Notes: generated by a model from the sequence alone, not told the origin. DNA of 64,000 nt from Tricholoma matsutake (GCA_026075535.2 AP026538.1:9114001-9178000); one strand, 5' to 3'; counted from the stretch's first letter, positions 44,136 to 56,786 are shown. Numbers and translations: made by a program.

Positions 44136-46340
44136 GATGGTTAGAAAGGAATGCGGCTTATTTATATTTGAAATTTCCACATCGGCTTACATGACTTCGG
44201 CACCACTTGAAATCTGTTCAGTTGTAAAGGCTAGAGAGGATAGCGGTTGGCGACAAGTTTGCACACCCGTAAGTTCCTTGGTCAAGATTCCTTCAAAAAA
44301 TATATGATCTAGCAGGAATGGCTTTAAGAACCTCGCTCTCAACGTACAAGCTCTTGAAGCAATCGCTGCGAAAACAACTTTATGCTGAATTCTTTAGGGG
44401 CATAGTCTCCTAGGACGTACCGAGGTAGCAACGATGGACTTTATTCGAATGGCACACTACTTGGTACCCCGTCTCGAATGTGCTGGCTCGAGAGGGGCGT
44501 GAATACAAAATGTATAGCCTGTAGGTGACATACTCGCAAACAGGTTGGAAACTGTCAGCTAATACGTCTTCGATATCGTAAAGCTGCAAAATCAGGCCGC
44601 TATATTCCAACTGCCCAAACGCCCAAAATCAACTTGGCGCTCGAATAGCTCTGTTCAGTACATTTCGTTATTCAACATGGCTCTCTTTCGCACTGGCCGT
44701 TCTTCCTTCACTTGAATACTGCACGCCTATCATTTTTCATCCCGACTTACATACTGCCAAAATGTTCGTCAACGATTGCATCTATATCAATGGCTGCGAT
44801 TATCGACTGGCGGGGCTCAGTCATCCGTACCCTGTTTCAAACCGTTATACCCGACTTTGTCGACTTAGGCATGGGAAATATGGAGCACGCAAGCTCCTTG
44901 GCATCTACCAGATATCTGAGCTTTGACAAGAAACTGAAGACTTGTGCAGGGGTTACGTTAGGTCGCGTCAAAGTTTCTCAAATGACTATCAGATGCAACC
45001 ACTATCAGATAGGATATTTGTGGTTTCCAATCTGCTATTCATCACGCTCTCGGTCGAGCGGCCTACCCCTCCTTGGAACAGTGCTTGCTATCGCTGACAG
45101 CTGCACAGAGGATTATATTCCAACGAGCTCTGACTACCTAGTCTATTCACTGTCACTTTGTGAGGACGTGAAAAGGCTCAAAAAGGAGGTTAAAGATACC
45201 AATCATCCCGAAGAATGGCTGGATGTGCACATCACAGGCCTGATGAAGACGAAATGCGCTTATTGTTCTAAGAGGACTTCTAACGCGCGGATGTGATCCC
45301 TTCCTGGCAAATTCTGCTGCCCTGGATGGAGGTTCAGGCGCCACTGGCCCATGAACGAATCCCAGTTTGTCTCTCCATGGAGTCATGCGTATAGTGTATG
45401 GCATCAGCGACTACCAGACAACTATGTCCACCGCCTACGCCATACCAACGTAATACTCTTAGAGTCACAAGCTGTTGATATCTCTCTTGACTGAAATTGA
45501 ATAACGCTCGGGTGAGTGAAAGACAAGTATTCTTACTCCATCATTTACTGTGAACGTATGGTCAATCTGATTAGTTTCCGTCATAGATTATGAATCAGTT
45601 GAGACGACGGACGTGTATGCTGTCGTTCGGCCGATATTGGGTAAGTACTTCCTTTTTTTGCATGAATGTTTGGTCAGTCAGCATTAATTTACATCGCAGA
45701 TTATGAATCCAAACAGACGGCCATAAGATGAGTGGCACTTGGTTCAACTACAAAATCGAACTGTCCGTTATCAGAGATATGAAGAATCATTTATTTGACA
45801 GGTAACTACTGTGTCGTTTCCTACGGACCAGACTGATCTTCGTCCCGGCCTGCATGCATTTGTTTGACTGCAACATAGATATTCAGTTCAAGCAGTTCAA
45901 GCAGGTTAGAAATGTGTTCGAGGCTGGGCGCAACCACACATAACAGTTGTGTGACCCCAATACTGCAATACTGCTCAGGCCCTTATATGTCAGACAACCA
46001 CGTAAGGTCACGATATGTCGCCTCGATGGAAGACTTTTCAGAACTAGAAAACTGTCAGCAGTCAGCAGGTATTATGAAGTAGTCGAAGTGAGATTCACAA
46101 CAACGGTTTCAGGATATTTTGAAACAGGTTGCCTCTATGTCTGCAAATTGCCTAAACTCCTGATTCAGCTGAAAGAGTGTGTTTGCATCTTAAGAGTAGA
46201 TTGGCAGCAGAAGCCTGTGCTACCTAAACAGGATGAATGACTCTGAAAATGACATAGAATATGTAGGCCTCTTAATATAGAAAGGGCTAGTGTTATACTT
46301 TGACTAATGTTTGATTGGGGAACTTGCTCTATTCTGTTAA
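44136..46340. other. 2.2 kb, no confident gene; one 194-codon plus-strand frame
   Basis: The upstream side of the transcription-factor gene. The frame 44712-45296 (+) starts MNTARLSFFIPTYIL and ends TKCAYCSKRTSNARM; it has no recognised motif and no paired splice structure, so I do not call it a gene. The region is otherwise open in short frames only. Confidence 0.35.
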
Positions 46341-46598
46341 CACTGGGTGCAAGGCACAATACTTCCTGAGAAGTACTGTGAAAGTATCCTGTATTCCTAA
46401 TATTGTCAACATACTTCACTAGAGGTATTTTGACAGTATTGTATTATATTTCAATAGTACTGAAGGTACTGAAGTGGTATTCTAGATTGGTATGCATACT
46501 GGCAAAATATCCCTTGGTGAGTATGGTGGCAGTATTAAGAGTACTTCCAGAATACTGACATCATACCTTCTCAGAAGTATCTTGCTGTGCAGCCAGTG
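46341..46598. mobile_element. 258-bp MITE, CACTG ends, TSD TAA
   Basis: CACTGGGTGCAAGGCA and (complement) CACTGGCTGCACAGCA form inverted repeats of about 35 bp, flanked by TAA on both sides (46338-46340, 46599-46601). The interior is full of AGTACT/AGTATT motifs. A 3-bp duplication with CACTG ends fits CACTA-like or PIF/Harbinger-like MITEs; I cannot choose. Confidence 0.65.
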
Positions 46599-46601
46599 TA
46601 A

Positions 46602-47943
46602 GTATACCGAAAATGCAGATGATTGGTAAGCGTCGCTGGTTTTGGTTTTGGAAGCAAGCTCCCATTACGTAGGTGAGGCACTCACATACAAACATACTCC
46701 TGCGCGTGCTCTAATTGGAGCAAGTCAGAGGTGAACTCAACTCATCAGCGAGGTTACTATTAGGGGCACAGCCCACTTCTTCATCGCTGCAGCAGTGCAA
46801 CTGAGAGACGATGAAGGCGTAACATCAGTTGAGACTTGACCGGTCCCACAGATCGTTTCCTTTACGTACATTATGCACGCAATTGTGCGCAGCGCTATAC
46901 AACTGCTATACAAACTTATATTTGTTATCCTGATCGCGCCCGGTACCAAATTCCGATCTACCTATCACGACCAGAGCCAGCGGACTGCCAGCGGCAACTG
47001 AAAAAAAACCGGATGCGGTCTATCGCAGAGTGTGACCGCCACGAAGGAAGAACCAACGCAAGAACGATCAAAACGATAGAATCGCCAGCTTGAGTCCAAT
47101 CCATTAGGTATCAATGGATGGTCGATGAGATTATGGAGTGAATGTTGAGCTGGACTGTCGCGAAGTTGAACTTGAAACTTGAAGTTAATGGGTAGACTTT
47201 CCCTAAGGGTCTAGAAAAATCTACGGAAATTGGAGGCGCGAAGTGCGGAGTTGTGTGATATCTGCCGTAGGCCAACAGTCTCCGGAGCACACAATACAAA
47301 GATCCCATCATGGATTCTCAAGATCACAATATCTAACTCGTCCAGATATGGCTAATGGAAGTTTATTACGACTCTCTCGTAACCTTTCTACTTACGCGGA
47401 TTAGTCAAGTAAGTTACTTCTTGCATCGCTGAAGCAACACTTTACTGAAAGTGTTGCTTCAGAAGTGGTCTGCATAATTCTACTCACTCCGGTGCGCAGT
47501 ACATATATCAAACATGTGTTGTTACATGTTATTTGTAGCGATCCATGAGAAAAATCTATACATAGATTCATCGGGATCCAACTTCTCTGCATCCATCATC
47601 CATACGCACAACGCTAGTTTCCACCATTCCCACGTCTTGACAGTGCTCCTGACTATATTTACTTCTATGCTATTCGCCGATGGCACCTTTATTGCATTTG
47701 GAGCATGGCGGAAGCTTTAGGCATGCATTAATGCTTATCGCCTTCTGGTTGGTTACAAGTTGGGTTTCCCTGCAACGTGTCGCATAGTCAGGAGTACTAC
47801 AGTTATGAGGTGTACGTATTTGTATACTTTTCATCCCCTCAAATGAACCATACCGCCAAGTGATAAACATCCCTCAGGAAATATGTCAACGAGTGAAATA
47901 GCAAACTATGGTATTAACAAGTTGTGCGAACGAAAATGGGCCC
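46602..47943. other. 1.3 kb without a supportable gene
   Basis: Only short frames. A perfect 14-bp stem with a 4-nt loop (TGAAGCAACACTTT / AAAGTGTTGCTTCA) lies at 47431-47462; it lacks a T-run and may be a MITE remnant or a structured RNA. Confidence 0.35.
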
Positions 47944-48943
47944 TCAATCATCGTGGAAGGCACCTAGCGGCAACCTAAAGGCAGGATGCGGCTCGGCAGA
48001 CAGCAGCTCACTGAGACCAATGTAGAATGCAATGAATGCAGTGATGATACCAAGAACACCTCCTGCCTTGGTCACCCTGTCGGAAAAGGCGCGTGTAAGT
48101 TACGGACAGGTTGAAGCACGCGGGCAAAACTCACTTGGTATTATTGTTGAACGATCCAGCCGTGAGGAGCATAAATGTCACGTCCAGAAACACAAACAGC
48201 GCAATAAAAGCGATATTCTTACGAAGGACAGTGAAACTGTTCACACAAAAAAGTAATCGATTAAACCCTTGACTTCGATGAGGAAATGAAAACCTACGCC
48301 AGGAAGGCTGTAATCAATGTCCAGGTAAGGAGGAAAATTCCCAGCGCGTCGTTCAACTGTTTGGCGTTGCCTGCAAAAGCCGCGATGATGCCGCTACCAG
48401 GGATCAGGATCGTGGCGTAGGCCATCCAGAAAGCGCCGTAAGATGTGAATGCTGATTAAAAAAAACACGTTAGTCTGTCATCTAAGTGGATAAAAAGAAG
48501 TGAAGTGTCTGTATGAACGCGTCTCTCGCGCCCAATTTGGAGTTGCGAGCCCAGCAGCACACGACGCAGACTGCTATACAAAAGCCAATGGATGTTTACT
48601 GACCAGTTGCCCCGAACATGTTTCCTCTCGGGAACTCCCACATGCCCGCCATGAACTGCGACAAGCCACCGCAGAAGATAGCCATGCCGACGACGACGTT
48701 GGGCTCGGTAATATGCCTAACCTGAGTATTGTAGATGGACAACATGAAAGTTGTCGACGCGAAGGCGAAGAGACCTCTGTTTGACACGTATTAGACACTT
48801 CCAATACAGGCGACAGAAGGAAGCCTAACTTACAGACCGCTGGGATTTGCGACCCTCGAAGGACGCGGTTGGTGAATGAATGCTTGGGGAGGGGGGGAGG
48901 CCTCAACCTTGCCTTTCTCAACGTCGTTGGAAGTAGAAGACAT
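47944..48943 (-). CDS. GPR1/FUN34/YaaH (acetate transporter) family protein, 223 aa
   Basis: Exons (minus) 48943-48834, 48776-48604, 48451-48298, 48236-48135 and 48076-47944 (110, 173, 154, 102, 133 nt = 224 codons) with introns of 57, 152, 61 and 58 bp, all in frame. After a ~33-residue cytosolic N-terminus comes NPSGLGLFAFASTTFMLS, the family signature near NPAPLGL (here with Ser-Gly for Ala-Pro), split by intron 1. Six hydrophobic segments follow: VVVGMAIFCGGLSQFMAGM, GAFWMAYATILIPG, LGIFLLTWTLITAFL, NIAFIALFVFLDVTFMLL, GGVLGIITAFIAFYIG. C-terminus ELLSAEPHPAFRLPLG. Family members move acetate or relate to ammonium export at the plasma membrane; substrate here is unproven. Appears intact. 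Confidence 0.93.
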
Positions 48944-50749
48944 TGCTGTGAAAACAGGGGGATAAAGACAGGAGCGGTTGGCAAGGCACTACGAGATCCG
49001 TATGGTATTTATGTTGCTCGTGCCTCACTAAAATGGTTAAGCTCCTGTTGAAATACGTTTCGCGGACCTGCAATGTGTGTTATTACTAAGCTCGGCTTCT
49101 TTGATGCGTCTCCTCAAATTCACACATAACAACTCACATGAGTGGTCACTTTGTGATGTGCATATATTGCGGGCCAAAGGTTGACCGAAATCACGGTTCT
49201 TGAATTCTTCATCAATAAAACGTGTTCCATAGTTCACGCATTGAGACGAAGACTGGTATTGCCATGTCAGGACCGTTGTGTACAACTGCGAAGCGAACTC
49301 GAAGACTACTTTTCCGAAGATACGGGGAGAAAGTAGTCATGTGGCCTCCAGTCACGGTAGATCGTATTTCCAACGATAATCGATGAATATTGAATGGCCG
49401 CCTGGAGCCATAAGTGCATTCGCCATGTGTTCTGACGTTTCACGGCACGGGCCACGATAAATCGGGCCTCTTTCGCTTTGTCCGATGTCGATCTCCAGGA
49501 AACATAGTCCCAATGAATGTACAACCAAGGTCGGTATGGTGACGCCGTGGGAAGAGTTGAATCTAATCCGTTTAGGGGTGGTGTGACTTTACTTCCCTCA
49601 GAACTTTCCACTGAAAAAATCCACAACTTGGGCTCTGTTCATCCTCTTAATGCCGACTACTTGATGTGTCATCGTCGCAAGAGTGGTAGACAAGAATTCA
49701 AAGACACGGAGTTCCGACGAGGTCCGACAGTCGCAATTGTATCCGCCTCACGATCGGTCCAATTTTCAAATTTCTCTAGTCTGACCAGCTACTAGGGCTA
49801 GCTCAGATTACTTGTACACACTTGTACACATTAAACTCTCCACAAAATCGATTTCTAGCCTGTTCTAGCGCGTTCCATCCCTGATTATCAATAATGACCA
49901 GCGCTCAGCACCACCGTACGTTGAACATCCAATTTCAAGCACCAACAACGGGACCCTGTCGAGAGCGGGTCGATTCCGCGCGGCCCTGGAACTCGACGAG
50001 CGGCAAATTCGGCCTTTCGGACCTATCGCTCAATAAAGAACAGGAGATGTCAATCTGACTCAATTAAGAAATCGGACCACTCATGGTCTGGCATTTCCCT
50101 TGTGATATCAACGGTATAATAACCCCTCATGGTCTAATTCCATCCGTCCTTCTCGATCGACCGATTAGCCATTTTGAGCGGCTTCATGATCACGTAGTTT
50201 CCTGTAGATCGAAGCAACCGACAAAACTATGTTTAGGACAGTAACGGATGTCGAGGTTTTCTGTCGATTTTTCCACAAAAATCCGACAAGGAAGTTTCAA
50301 ATTTTGAAGCAGTATAGGAGTGGTGAATTATAAGTAGGTGACTCAGGGACTGAAATAAACTACTGATTCTAGGCGAAGTGTATTCTGTATCCGTACGGCT
50401 CTGGTGGTCTGGCCTTTGATTGATCGGACGGGTGGCTGAAGGAAGGGTTGTCGTGAGTTTTAAAACCTGTTTAGGAACTGGTATATATACCACCTTCGGT
50501 TAAGTGTAGCTAATCGCTTCGATTTACGGGCCAAGCATTATTAAGCGTAAACTCGGCACCATTCGACCGGGTGAATGGTCGCAAGTTGCGCCCAATGCCT
50601 GGGCACATACATAGGCTCGAGCTACGGAACTTGCAGCTGTGGTGTCTGGGCCCTTTTTAGTAGCCCTTGCATGCTTATTCACTCAGTTCCTCAGCATAGG
50701 GTGTTCAGGATATCCCTCCTCTTAACTGTTCTAGTCATTTTCAATGCTG
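48944..50749. other. 1.8 kb without a supportable gene
   Basis: Upstream of the transporter gene, so its promoter lies here. The longest frames (106 codons minus at 49626-49306; 92 plus at 49517) have no motif. No repeats stand out except GC-rich text around 49950-50000. Confidence 0.35.
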
Positions 50750-51168
50750 AATGAATTGGGTGATGCAAAACTTAAAGATACTTGACGACAACTTCCTCAG
50801 TACTCTCAGGGACATTGACATCAACAAGAACATTTATTTTCAACAGAACAGTGATCCCAAGCATACCTTGAAGCTTGCTACTGCATGGTTTAAGAAGAAG
50901 GTTGATGTGTTGGAATGGCTGCCAAATAGCCCAGATTTGAACATCATAGAGCACTGCTGGGAGTATTTAGAGCAGAGGGTACACATGAGGAGTCCATTTC
51001 CAAGCAATCTGAAGGAACTGTGCTAGGCTTTATTAGAAGAATGGCAGCAGGTTGAGGATGACTAGATTGCAAGGCTGTCTGAAAGCATGCCAACACAAGT
51101 TGAAGCTCTCCTGAAGGCTAAGGGAGGTCACATAAAGTACAAGAAAGAGTTCATAGATTGGCAATGAA
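50750..51168 (+). pseudogene. Tc1/mariner transposase, C-terminal fragment
   Basis: The frame reads IYFQQNSDPKHTLKLATAWF, then VDVLEWLPNSPDLNIIEHCWEYL, the DDE core ending of Tc1-like transposases. The usual Asp in QQD is Asn (QQNSDPKH). A TAG (51024) and a TAG (51062) interrupt the continuation LLEEWQQVEDD..IARLSESMP..AKGGHIKY to TGA at 51166. The N-terminal half, including the first catalytic Asp and the helix-turn-helix, is absent. Confidence 0.8.
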
Positions 51169-51564
51169 GTGAAGGTATTATCTTTTGAATATTGACAACC
51201 AAAAAAGAAATGCACAGTGCAGTCACCTATACCTGGAATTTTGACCCAGATACATAAGTGTAATGCATGGAGAAGACAGATCTGTGAAGTAGACAGAGTT
51301 GACATTGTACAGCACCAGGTGGAGGGATTCTAAATGCCAAGTTGTGATGGCATGAGGCTCTTGTGCAAAAATGATCATGTGGTGATTACTTATTTGGGCA
51401 AGAGGTGTCTGAACCATGGCTATAGCTCCCACGGGGTGGTATCCCCCAAAAAATAAGTTAATGTAAGCAAAGCAAGTGAATGGTGAGACATTAGCAAGAT
51501 GGCTTGGCAAGGTCAGCATCTCAGATGGTGTCTGTGATAAACCTTCATCTTGACTGACATTGAT
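51169..51564. other. Repeat-derived stretch with a minus-strand frame
   Basis: A 116-codon minus-strand frame (51573-51223) contains FTCFAYINLFFGGYHPVGAI and HLVLYNVNSVYFTDL. It reads like decayed transposon or host coding text; I cannot assign it. Confidence 0.3.
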
Positions 51565-51637
51565 GGTACTCAACCCGGAAACCCAAACAAAACCTACTAA
51601 ATGGCTTCAGATGGTATAACACAAGTTAGAGGAAGGA

Positions 51638-52690
51638 TGTGAGGCCCTCTAGATGTCACCTGTCAGACCGACCATCAAATAGTCATAAAAGGACTGCTTG
51701 TTGAAGCAATTTGAAGCTAAAAGAATATGTTTCGTGGAATTTCAGAGAATTTCATGGCTAGATCAATGAATTCGGAGTGTGAAAATATGTTCGGACACAA
51801 GATCAGGGGACTAGACGAGTAGTAGAAGAAAAGCAAAGGCGAATTGAGGGAAATGAGAGTGAAAATAGCATAATGTGAGGATTTTCAAGGATTTTTGAGG
51901 ATTTTTGAAGATTTTTGAAGAAGTTTAGCATAAAATGCCAGACTTCAGACTGAATAAGACTAAACTGAACTCTCAAATCACTGTGATCTGGGAGGAAGAC
52001 GATGACTTTCTTCTTTTTCTTTGTATCTAGTACATCTTTTTATATAAAATAAAGAAACTACCTAAAAAGGCTAGAGAACATGAGGCAAACATGTGGAAAA
52101 CTCAAGGCAAAATACAATAGAAGTATATCAGAACAATAAAGCGAGACTAGAAAGGGTGAATATAACACATGATGAAGAAATAATAAGAAAGAATAGCTAA
52201 AAGCGGACAGTCCTTGTTATAAATTGCATAAAACATCGGAAGCTGCTTTGAGCAGATTGTATGTGTGCACATGCAGTCAAAATGTGTTCAATATACTTGA
52301 GATAGTGTCCCATGTGTCCAGCATGCATCCGAAGATCATTCAAACAGGAAATACTGTGTCCAAAGATGTTTTTCGAGGTTTGAGATTTTTCAAAGATTTT
52401 CAAAGATTCTTCGGACTTTGTTCGTGGCCTGAAATTGGTGCAATATTGCTCGAAACTGGTTTGGAACTCATTGACAATGTTCCAAGTGTATATTCTGAGC
52501 TGTACAAAGGTTGGGGGAATTGTATTATGGTGGCTGAAGGCATGCAAAGATTTTTGGAGCATTTTCATGACTTTGTAGAGGTTTGTAGAGGTTTGTAGAG
52601 GTTTGTAGAGGTCTGTAGAGACTCATAGAGCTTCGACAATGATTGTAGATGTGTTTTCTGAGCTTGAAAGACAAGGTGGGCCTATCAACG
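51638..52690 (+). repeat. LTR-like ~1.05-kb repeat, copy 1
   Basis: Begins TGTGAGGCCCTCTAG after a purine-rich AGAGGAAGGA (51628-51637) and ends CCTATCAAC(G). Copies: 59802-60965 (minus) and 61050 to beyond the window (plus). The 75 bp upstream of the start (from GGTACTCAACCC) are also shared with copy 3, as expected for the 3' end of an internal region plus polypurine tract. No coding region; GAGGATTTTTGAAG-type repeats within. Its 3' part contains GTAGAGGTTT tandem repeats (52575-52620). Confidence 0.7.
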
Positions 52691-52910
52691 TTTGGATGTG
52701 TATCTGCAAACACATCAACATCAACATCTCCTTCTCAACATGGAAACCTCACAATATACATAGTGCTCCATATCAGCCACACTTGCACTGTGAGGGCCGC
52801 TGCTCCACACAGCATGTCCAAGTTCTTCAGGGGGAGGGGGGGATATAAATTAATGTAAATCTGAATCATTACAAGCTCAAGTGATTTGGCCCAGGGATCA
52901 TGCATCAATA

Positions 52911-53194
52911 GTAGCGGTCAATGTAGACAGTTATTGCGCAATTAGTTGTGCAATTATTGGACGATTATGAATCAATAAATGTGTCAATAATCCGAGTCAC
53001 CTTGACTGTGACAATTATCGAGGGCAATTACAGGACGATTATGGAACACAATTATTTTGACAGGTCTATCATCTTCTGCGTGATGTAAGCACATCAAATA
53101 ATCGCCTTCAATAATCATCCAAATAATCACGATTATCCATGTCCCAAAAATTGTGGACATAATCTGCAGATAATCGTCCTACTTTGACTGCTAC
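52911..53194. mobile_element. 284-bp MITE-like element with TA flanks
   Basis: GTAGCGGTCAATGTAG at the left and the complement GTAGCAGTCAAAGTAG at the right, each next to TA. The interior has ATTATTG/CAATTAT motifs. Superfamily uncertain (Tc1/mariner-like by TA). Confidence 0.5.
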
Positions 53195-53468
53195 TAATCA
53201 TGATTAGTTTTAAGCCAATCAGATTTCAGGTGAAGACAGCACATAGAAGGCCATGACTGCACCATCTTTACAGATTGAATCCACATCTTGAGCCTCATAA
53301 GCTAAAGATGCACCTGTCAACAGTCCATCATGAAACCAAACCATACCAGTGCTAGTGATCACATGTGATGTGAAATGGTCATTTCCATGGTTAATCACTC
53401 CTCAGGATGTAATGAACATGGGTGGTGTCTGCACATGTAATCCAGAGATCTGGAGAAAGAGACGGCAC

Positions 53469-54639
53469 TAAGGTATGACATGGGTCTGGGTCAACCCATG
53501 ATATTTCAGTCATGGGTGATCACGGGTGCAGGTGCGGGTTCACAATTGCTACACCTGCACAAAACTGTACCCTTACCCATGGGTTATGGGTTTTGTGGCT
53601 CACAATTCCAAACTTATTGCTTGTCATACTAGTATTGAAACTCTAGGGTAGCTCATGGCATTAAACTGTTGAAGTTCGCCATTGTTTACTGGTCTGTGGG
53701 AATGTTTTCAGCATCAGTCTCATAATAACGGTAATCCAAATAGTGGTAGCTCTCTCCTCATGATGACCCTGGGCCTCAAGGACTTGTATAATCCAGGTGG
53801 CACTAACAATAAATGGCAATTCATCGAGATCTGGGTGGACCATCATATATGGGTGAGCCAAACTCTCTCTTTTTTTCAGCCCACTCAGATGTCGTCAAAA
53901 TGATCCTTTCAGTCTTTGGCGAAATCCTCACGTTCCTTGCCATCTACATCCTCACCATCTAGTAAACTCAGTTCTGGTGCTAAAGCAATCAAGGCTGGAG
54001 CTAAACATGTCAAGAATGCTGCAAAGATAATCGCTCGGCCCCTCAAGTGAACCAAGCATAGTTCATCATGAGTTGAGATCAATGCCAAAGTAGACAAACT
54101 CCCACTTGACGACCACCTCAGCACTGCTAGCAAAGATGACCTGGAAGTTATCGAGGTCGGTTCCGATGGTGAAGAGGTTGATGAGCTTGAGCAGGACCTT
54201 GGTAAGTCCCTCATTATACTTCTTTTTGTCAACAGCTGTAGAACATGTTTTCTCACAAGGTCATCAGCTTCTCCCGTTCAGTTGCAATAACCTTTTGCCA
54301 TCATCAATTCAATTGTTCCTTTGCTTTGGGTCATGGTCCCATTGTGGCCTTGTCATTTTTGATGATGTGTTGGCTGCTGTGTCTGGCAAGGGGCTGTCTA
54401 CTGTTTCAGATGTTTAGTTTATGTTATGTAGTTTCCCCTCATGCCCCTTTTGTGGGCTTTCTTGTAGTATCACAGCCTGAACCTGCAGTTTTTACAACAC
54501 CATTGTAAAACTGTGGGTTTAAAATATGCCCATAGTTTTTCGTGGTTTACCCGTACCCAGACCCATAAGGGTACAGTGTTGGCAGGTGCAGGTATGGTTG
54601 TGAAAAAAATCACCCACGGGTGACCCGTGTCACACCTTA
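53469..54639 (+). mobile_element. hAT element, 1171 bp, with a transposase N-terminal remnant
   Basis: Ends TAAGGTATGACATGGGT and (complement) TAAGGTGTGACACGGGT, flanked by GACGGCAC (53461-53468) and GATGGCAC (54640-54647), 7 of 8 identical. Inside, the plus strand reads KAIKAGAKHVKNAAKIIARP (about 53980-54045), then acidic DDLEVIEVGSDGEEVDELEQDLG ending at a GTAAGT donor (54201), like the N-terminal region of mushroom hAT transposases. The DDE/dimerisation part is missing, so it is a deletion derivative. Confidence 0.7.
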
Positions 54640-54649
54640 GATGGCACAA

Positions 54650-56786
54650 TGGTTGCCAAGTCAAAGACAAGCACAGGTGGAGTCTGAAAAAAGAAAGTCA
54701 TACATGACAAGTGAGCATCACAAGTTGAGCATCTGGAAACCACAGGTATGGTAAAGTCATCTATGCAGGCCTGGAGAGACATCCCAGGTTGCCCAAACAC
54801 AATCAATTCACAGTTAGAAGTTGGTGATCTTTTTCTGTCAATGTTGTGGGCATTAGGGCAGACAAGCTCAGACACTGTGACTGGGTGGCAAGTCACAAAT
54901 AGTTTCTCTGCAATACAGTGCACACTTGCATATCTTACCCAGGTAAATTGAGAAGAAATTCTGCCCAAACAATACCTGATGAAGTCTCAAACTTGTTCCA
55001 AAGAAAAGTGCTGAGCTGAAGCTACATTACTACTGACACTTGTTGGAAAGCTGTTATGCAACTTGAAACTGGAAATCAAGGAATTCAATAATTCTGACTG
55101 CAAGCCTCACCACAATGCACCAATTGAAGCAGGACTCTCACACCATATATTAAACAAGACTACAAATATAGTGTCATATGCACAGCTATTGTTTGACCAA
55201 ACAATGCCAATAGGAAATCTCAGATGGATCATGTCAGATGGATCAACAGAGGGATGAACCAATTTAATTCTTTTTATATGAGGACATTTATCTGCAGAGA
55301 CCTCATAAGAAGCCCTTTGCTTTAAAGTGATGGGAGGCAGGGTCATTAACTTTTGTAGTGGTGTTCTTTGAGCCAATCACATGCCAATCAACATATTCCT
55401 TCCACTCTAGAAAAGTATCTGATCAATTCCAACAGATGGCCTTGTGCATCTTGGATGGCATGTAGGCCTCACCCTTGTGTCATCAAAATAAATCTATCAA
55501 GGTGTTCTGACAATTAGCCATTGCTATAGATCTTGGCAGCTTATCCTCAAATCTGAGTGTAGTGATGTTATCTAACAACTCCAGCTCTCTAAATTCTTGG
55601 CATAGTGCACCTGATTAGGGAAATGCATGGGTTTCCCATCCTTTTATTTCCTAATTTGTTCAATGAGTTTTGCATGAAAAATCATAAAAAAATGATTTTC
55701 TGGTAGCTATTCATTGGGTGCTTGTGACACCATGGACAAAATAATATATTTGCATCCTTGACACATGGGAAATGTTACCCAAATATTGCTTTATGTGTTG
55801 GATCACAAAGAGCCAACAAATCCCTTCCAGAAAATCATTTTTTCATGATTTTTCATACAGAACTCATTGAATAAATTAGAAAATAAAAGTGTGGGAAACC
55901 CGCAGGTAAAACCCATGCATTTCCCTACACCTGATGCACCTCCACAGATCTTACTCATATGAAAACTTGACAGAATCAAGGTTCCTGCAGCAGTCACACT
56001 TCTTGACAGTGCAGTGTAATAACCTTGGTGAGACCTACATTGGCTCAGGTCCACAACATTGAATGGGTGAGTTTTTCCTTGAGAGGCATAGTCTGTCATT
56101 GCAAAATTTGGCAGAGCCTCAACCTGAATTCTTGATATAGTGAGTGAGGTGTCATCTGGAAATCTGCAGTTGGTTACTACACTAGTTCTTAACAGGGGGA
56201 CAACATTAAGTGGCAACCCATCTAATTTAATTGGGCTAGGTGGATTGGCAAGCTCCACAAATAGTGTATCTAACACATCTTTGTCTGCAACTTTCTGTGA
56301 GTGCCATGCATAGGTAAACCCCTCTTGACCCTTTGTAATGCACATTTCAGTGGCAGCATTGTTGCAAATCATTACAGGCATATCAATACATACAGAAAGT
56401 TTGCCAGGAATAAGTTTTGTATTTGCACAGGGAGGCTGCTCCCAGAGAGCATCTTGAATTTTCACTGGAATCATGCCATGCTTTATGGAGCATTTGCTAC
56501 CAGAGGACTTATTTCACATTTCATGCTGTACCTCAGAATCTTTAGATGGAATAGTATCCACAGAGTAGAAATGTGTTAATTGCTGTTTTGTCTCAGCTGC
56601 AAACCTTTCACTGCCAAGCCAGTTTATTTCATCTTTCTGAGAATTGAGAGTGGTTATGATGGACACATTTCTGAACTGTTTCTCTTTTACATTAGAACAG
56701 CCAGGTAGATCACTGGAGATACAGGACTTGAGAAATGCAATGTCAGCAGGTGTACGTGCCTTGTATCTCATGTTTTCTAGGGGCAT
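54650..56786 (-). pseudogene. Pif1-type helicase / cysteine-peptidase-like protein, transposon-derived
   Basis: From right to left: MRYKARTPADIAFLKSCIS (56780), FRNVSIITTLNSQKDEIN, MPVMICNNAATEMCITKGQEG (56380), then MTDYASQGKTHPFNVVDL and YYTALSRSVTAAGTLIL (56100-55980), the C-terminal helicase motifs of Pif1/Helitron-type helicases. An hAT MITE (55616-55927) interrupts ICGGASG, and the same frame resumes as ALCQEFRELELLDNI (55610). Next come TAA/TGA stops and VWSNNSCAYDTIFVVLFNIW (55210), a papain-like Cys-box, then a Cys-rich end to SKV (54630). The Walker A region is absent, so this is a 3' fragment. Likely from a Helitron or related transposon; no rolling-circle Rep domain is in the window. 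Confidence 0.65.
55616..55927. mobile_element. hAT-type foldback MITE, 312 bp, TSD CACCTGAT
   Basis: Arms of about 95 bp (TAGGGAAATGCATGGGT ... GATTTTCTGG) are reverse complements separated by about 118 bp. A perfect 8-bp duplication CACCTGAT flanks it (55608-55615, 55928-55935). It splits the helicase pseudogene frame exactly at GGASG. Confidence 0.9.

Noticed and set aside
44712..45296. 194-codon plus-strand frame as a gene
   Set aside because: No motif, no coherent splicing, unremarkable composition; frames of this length occur by chance.
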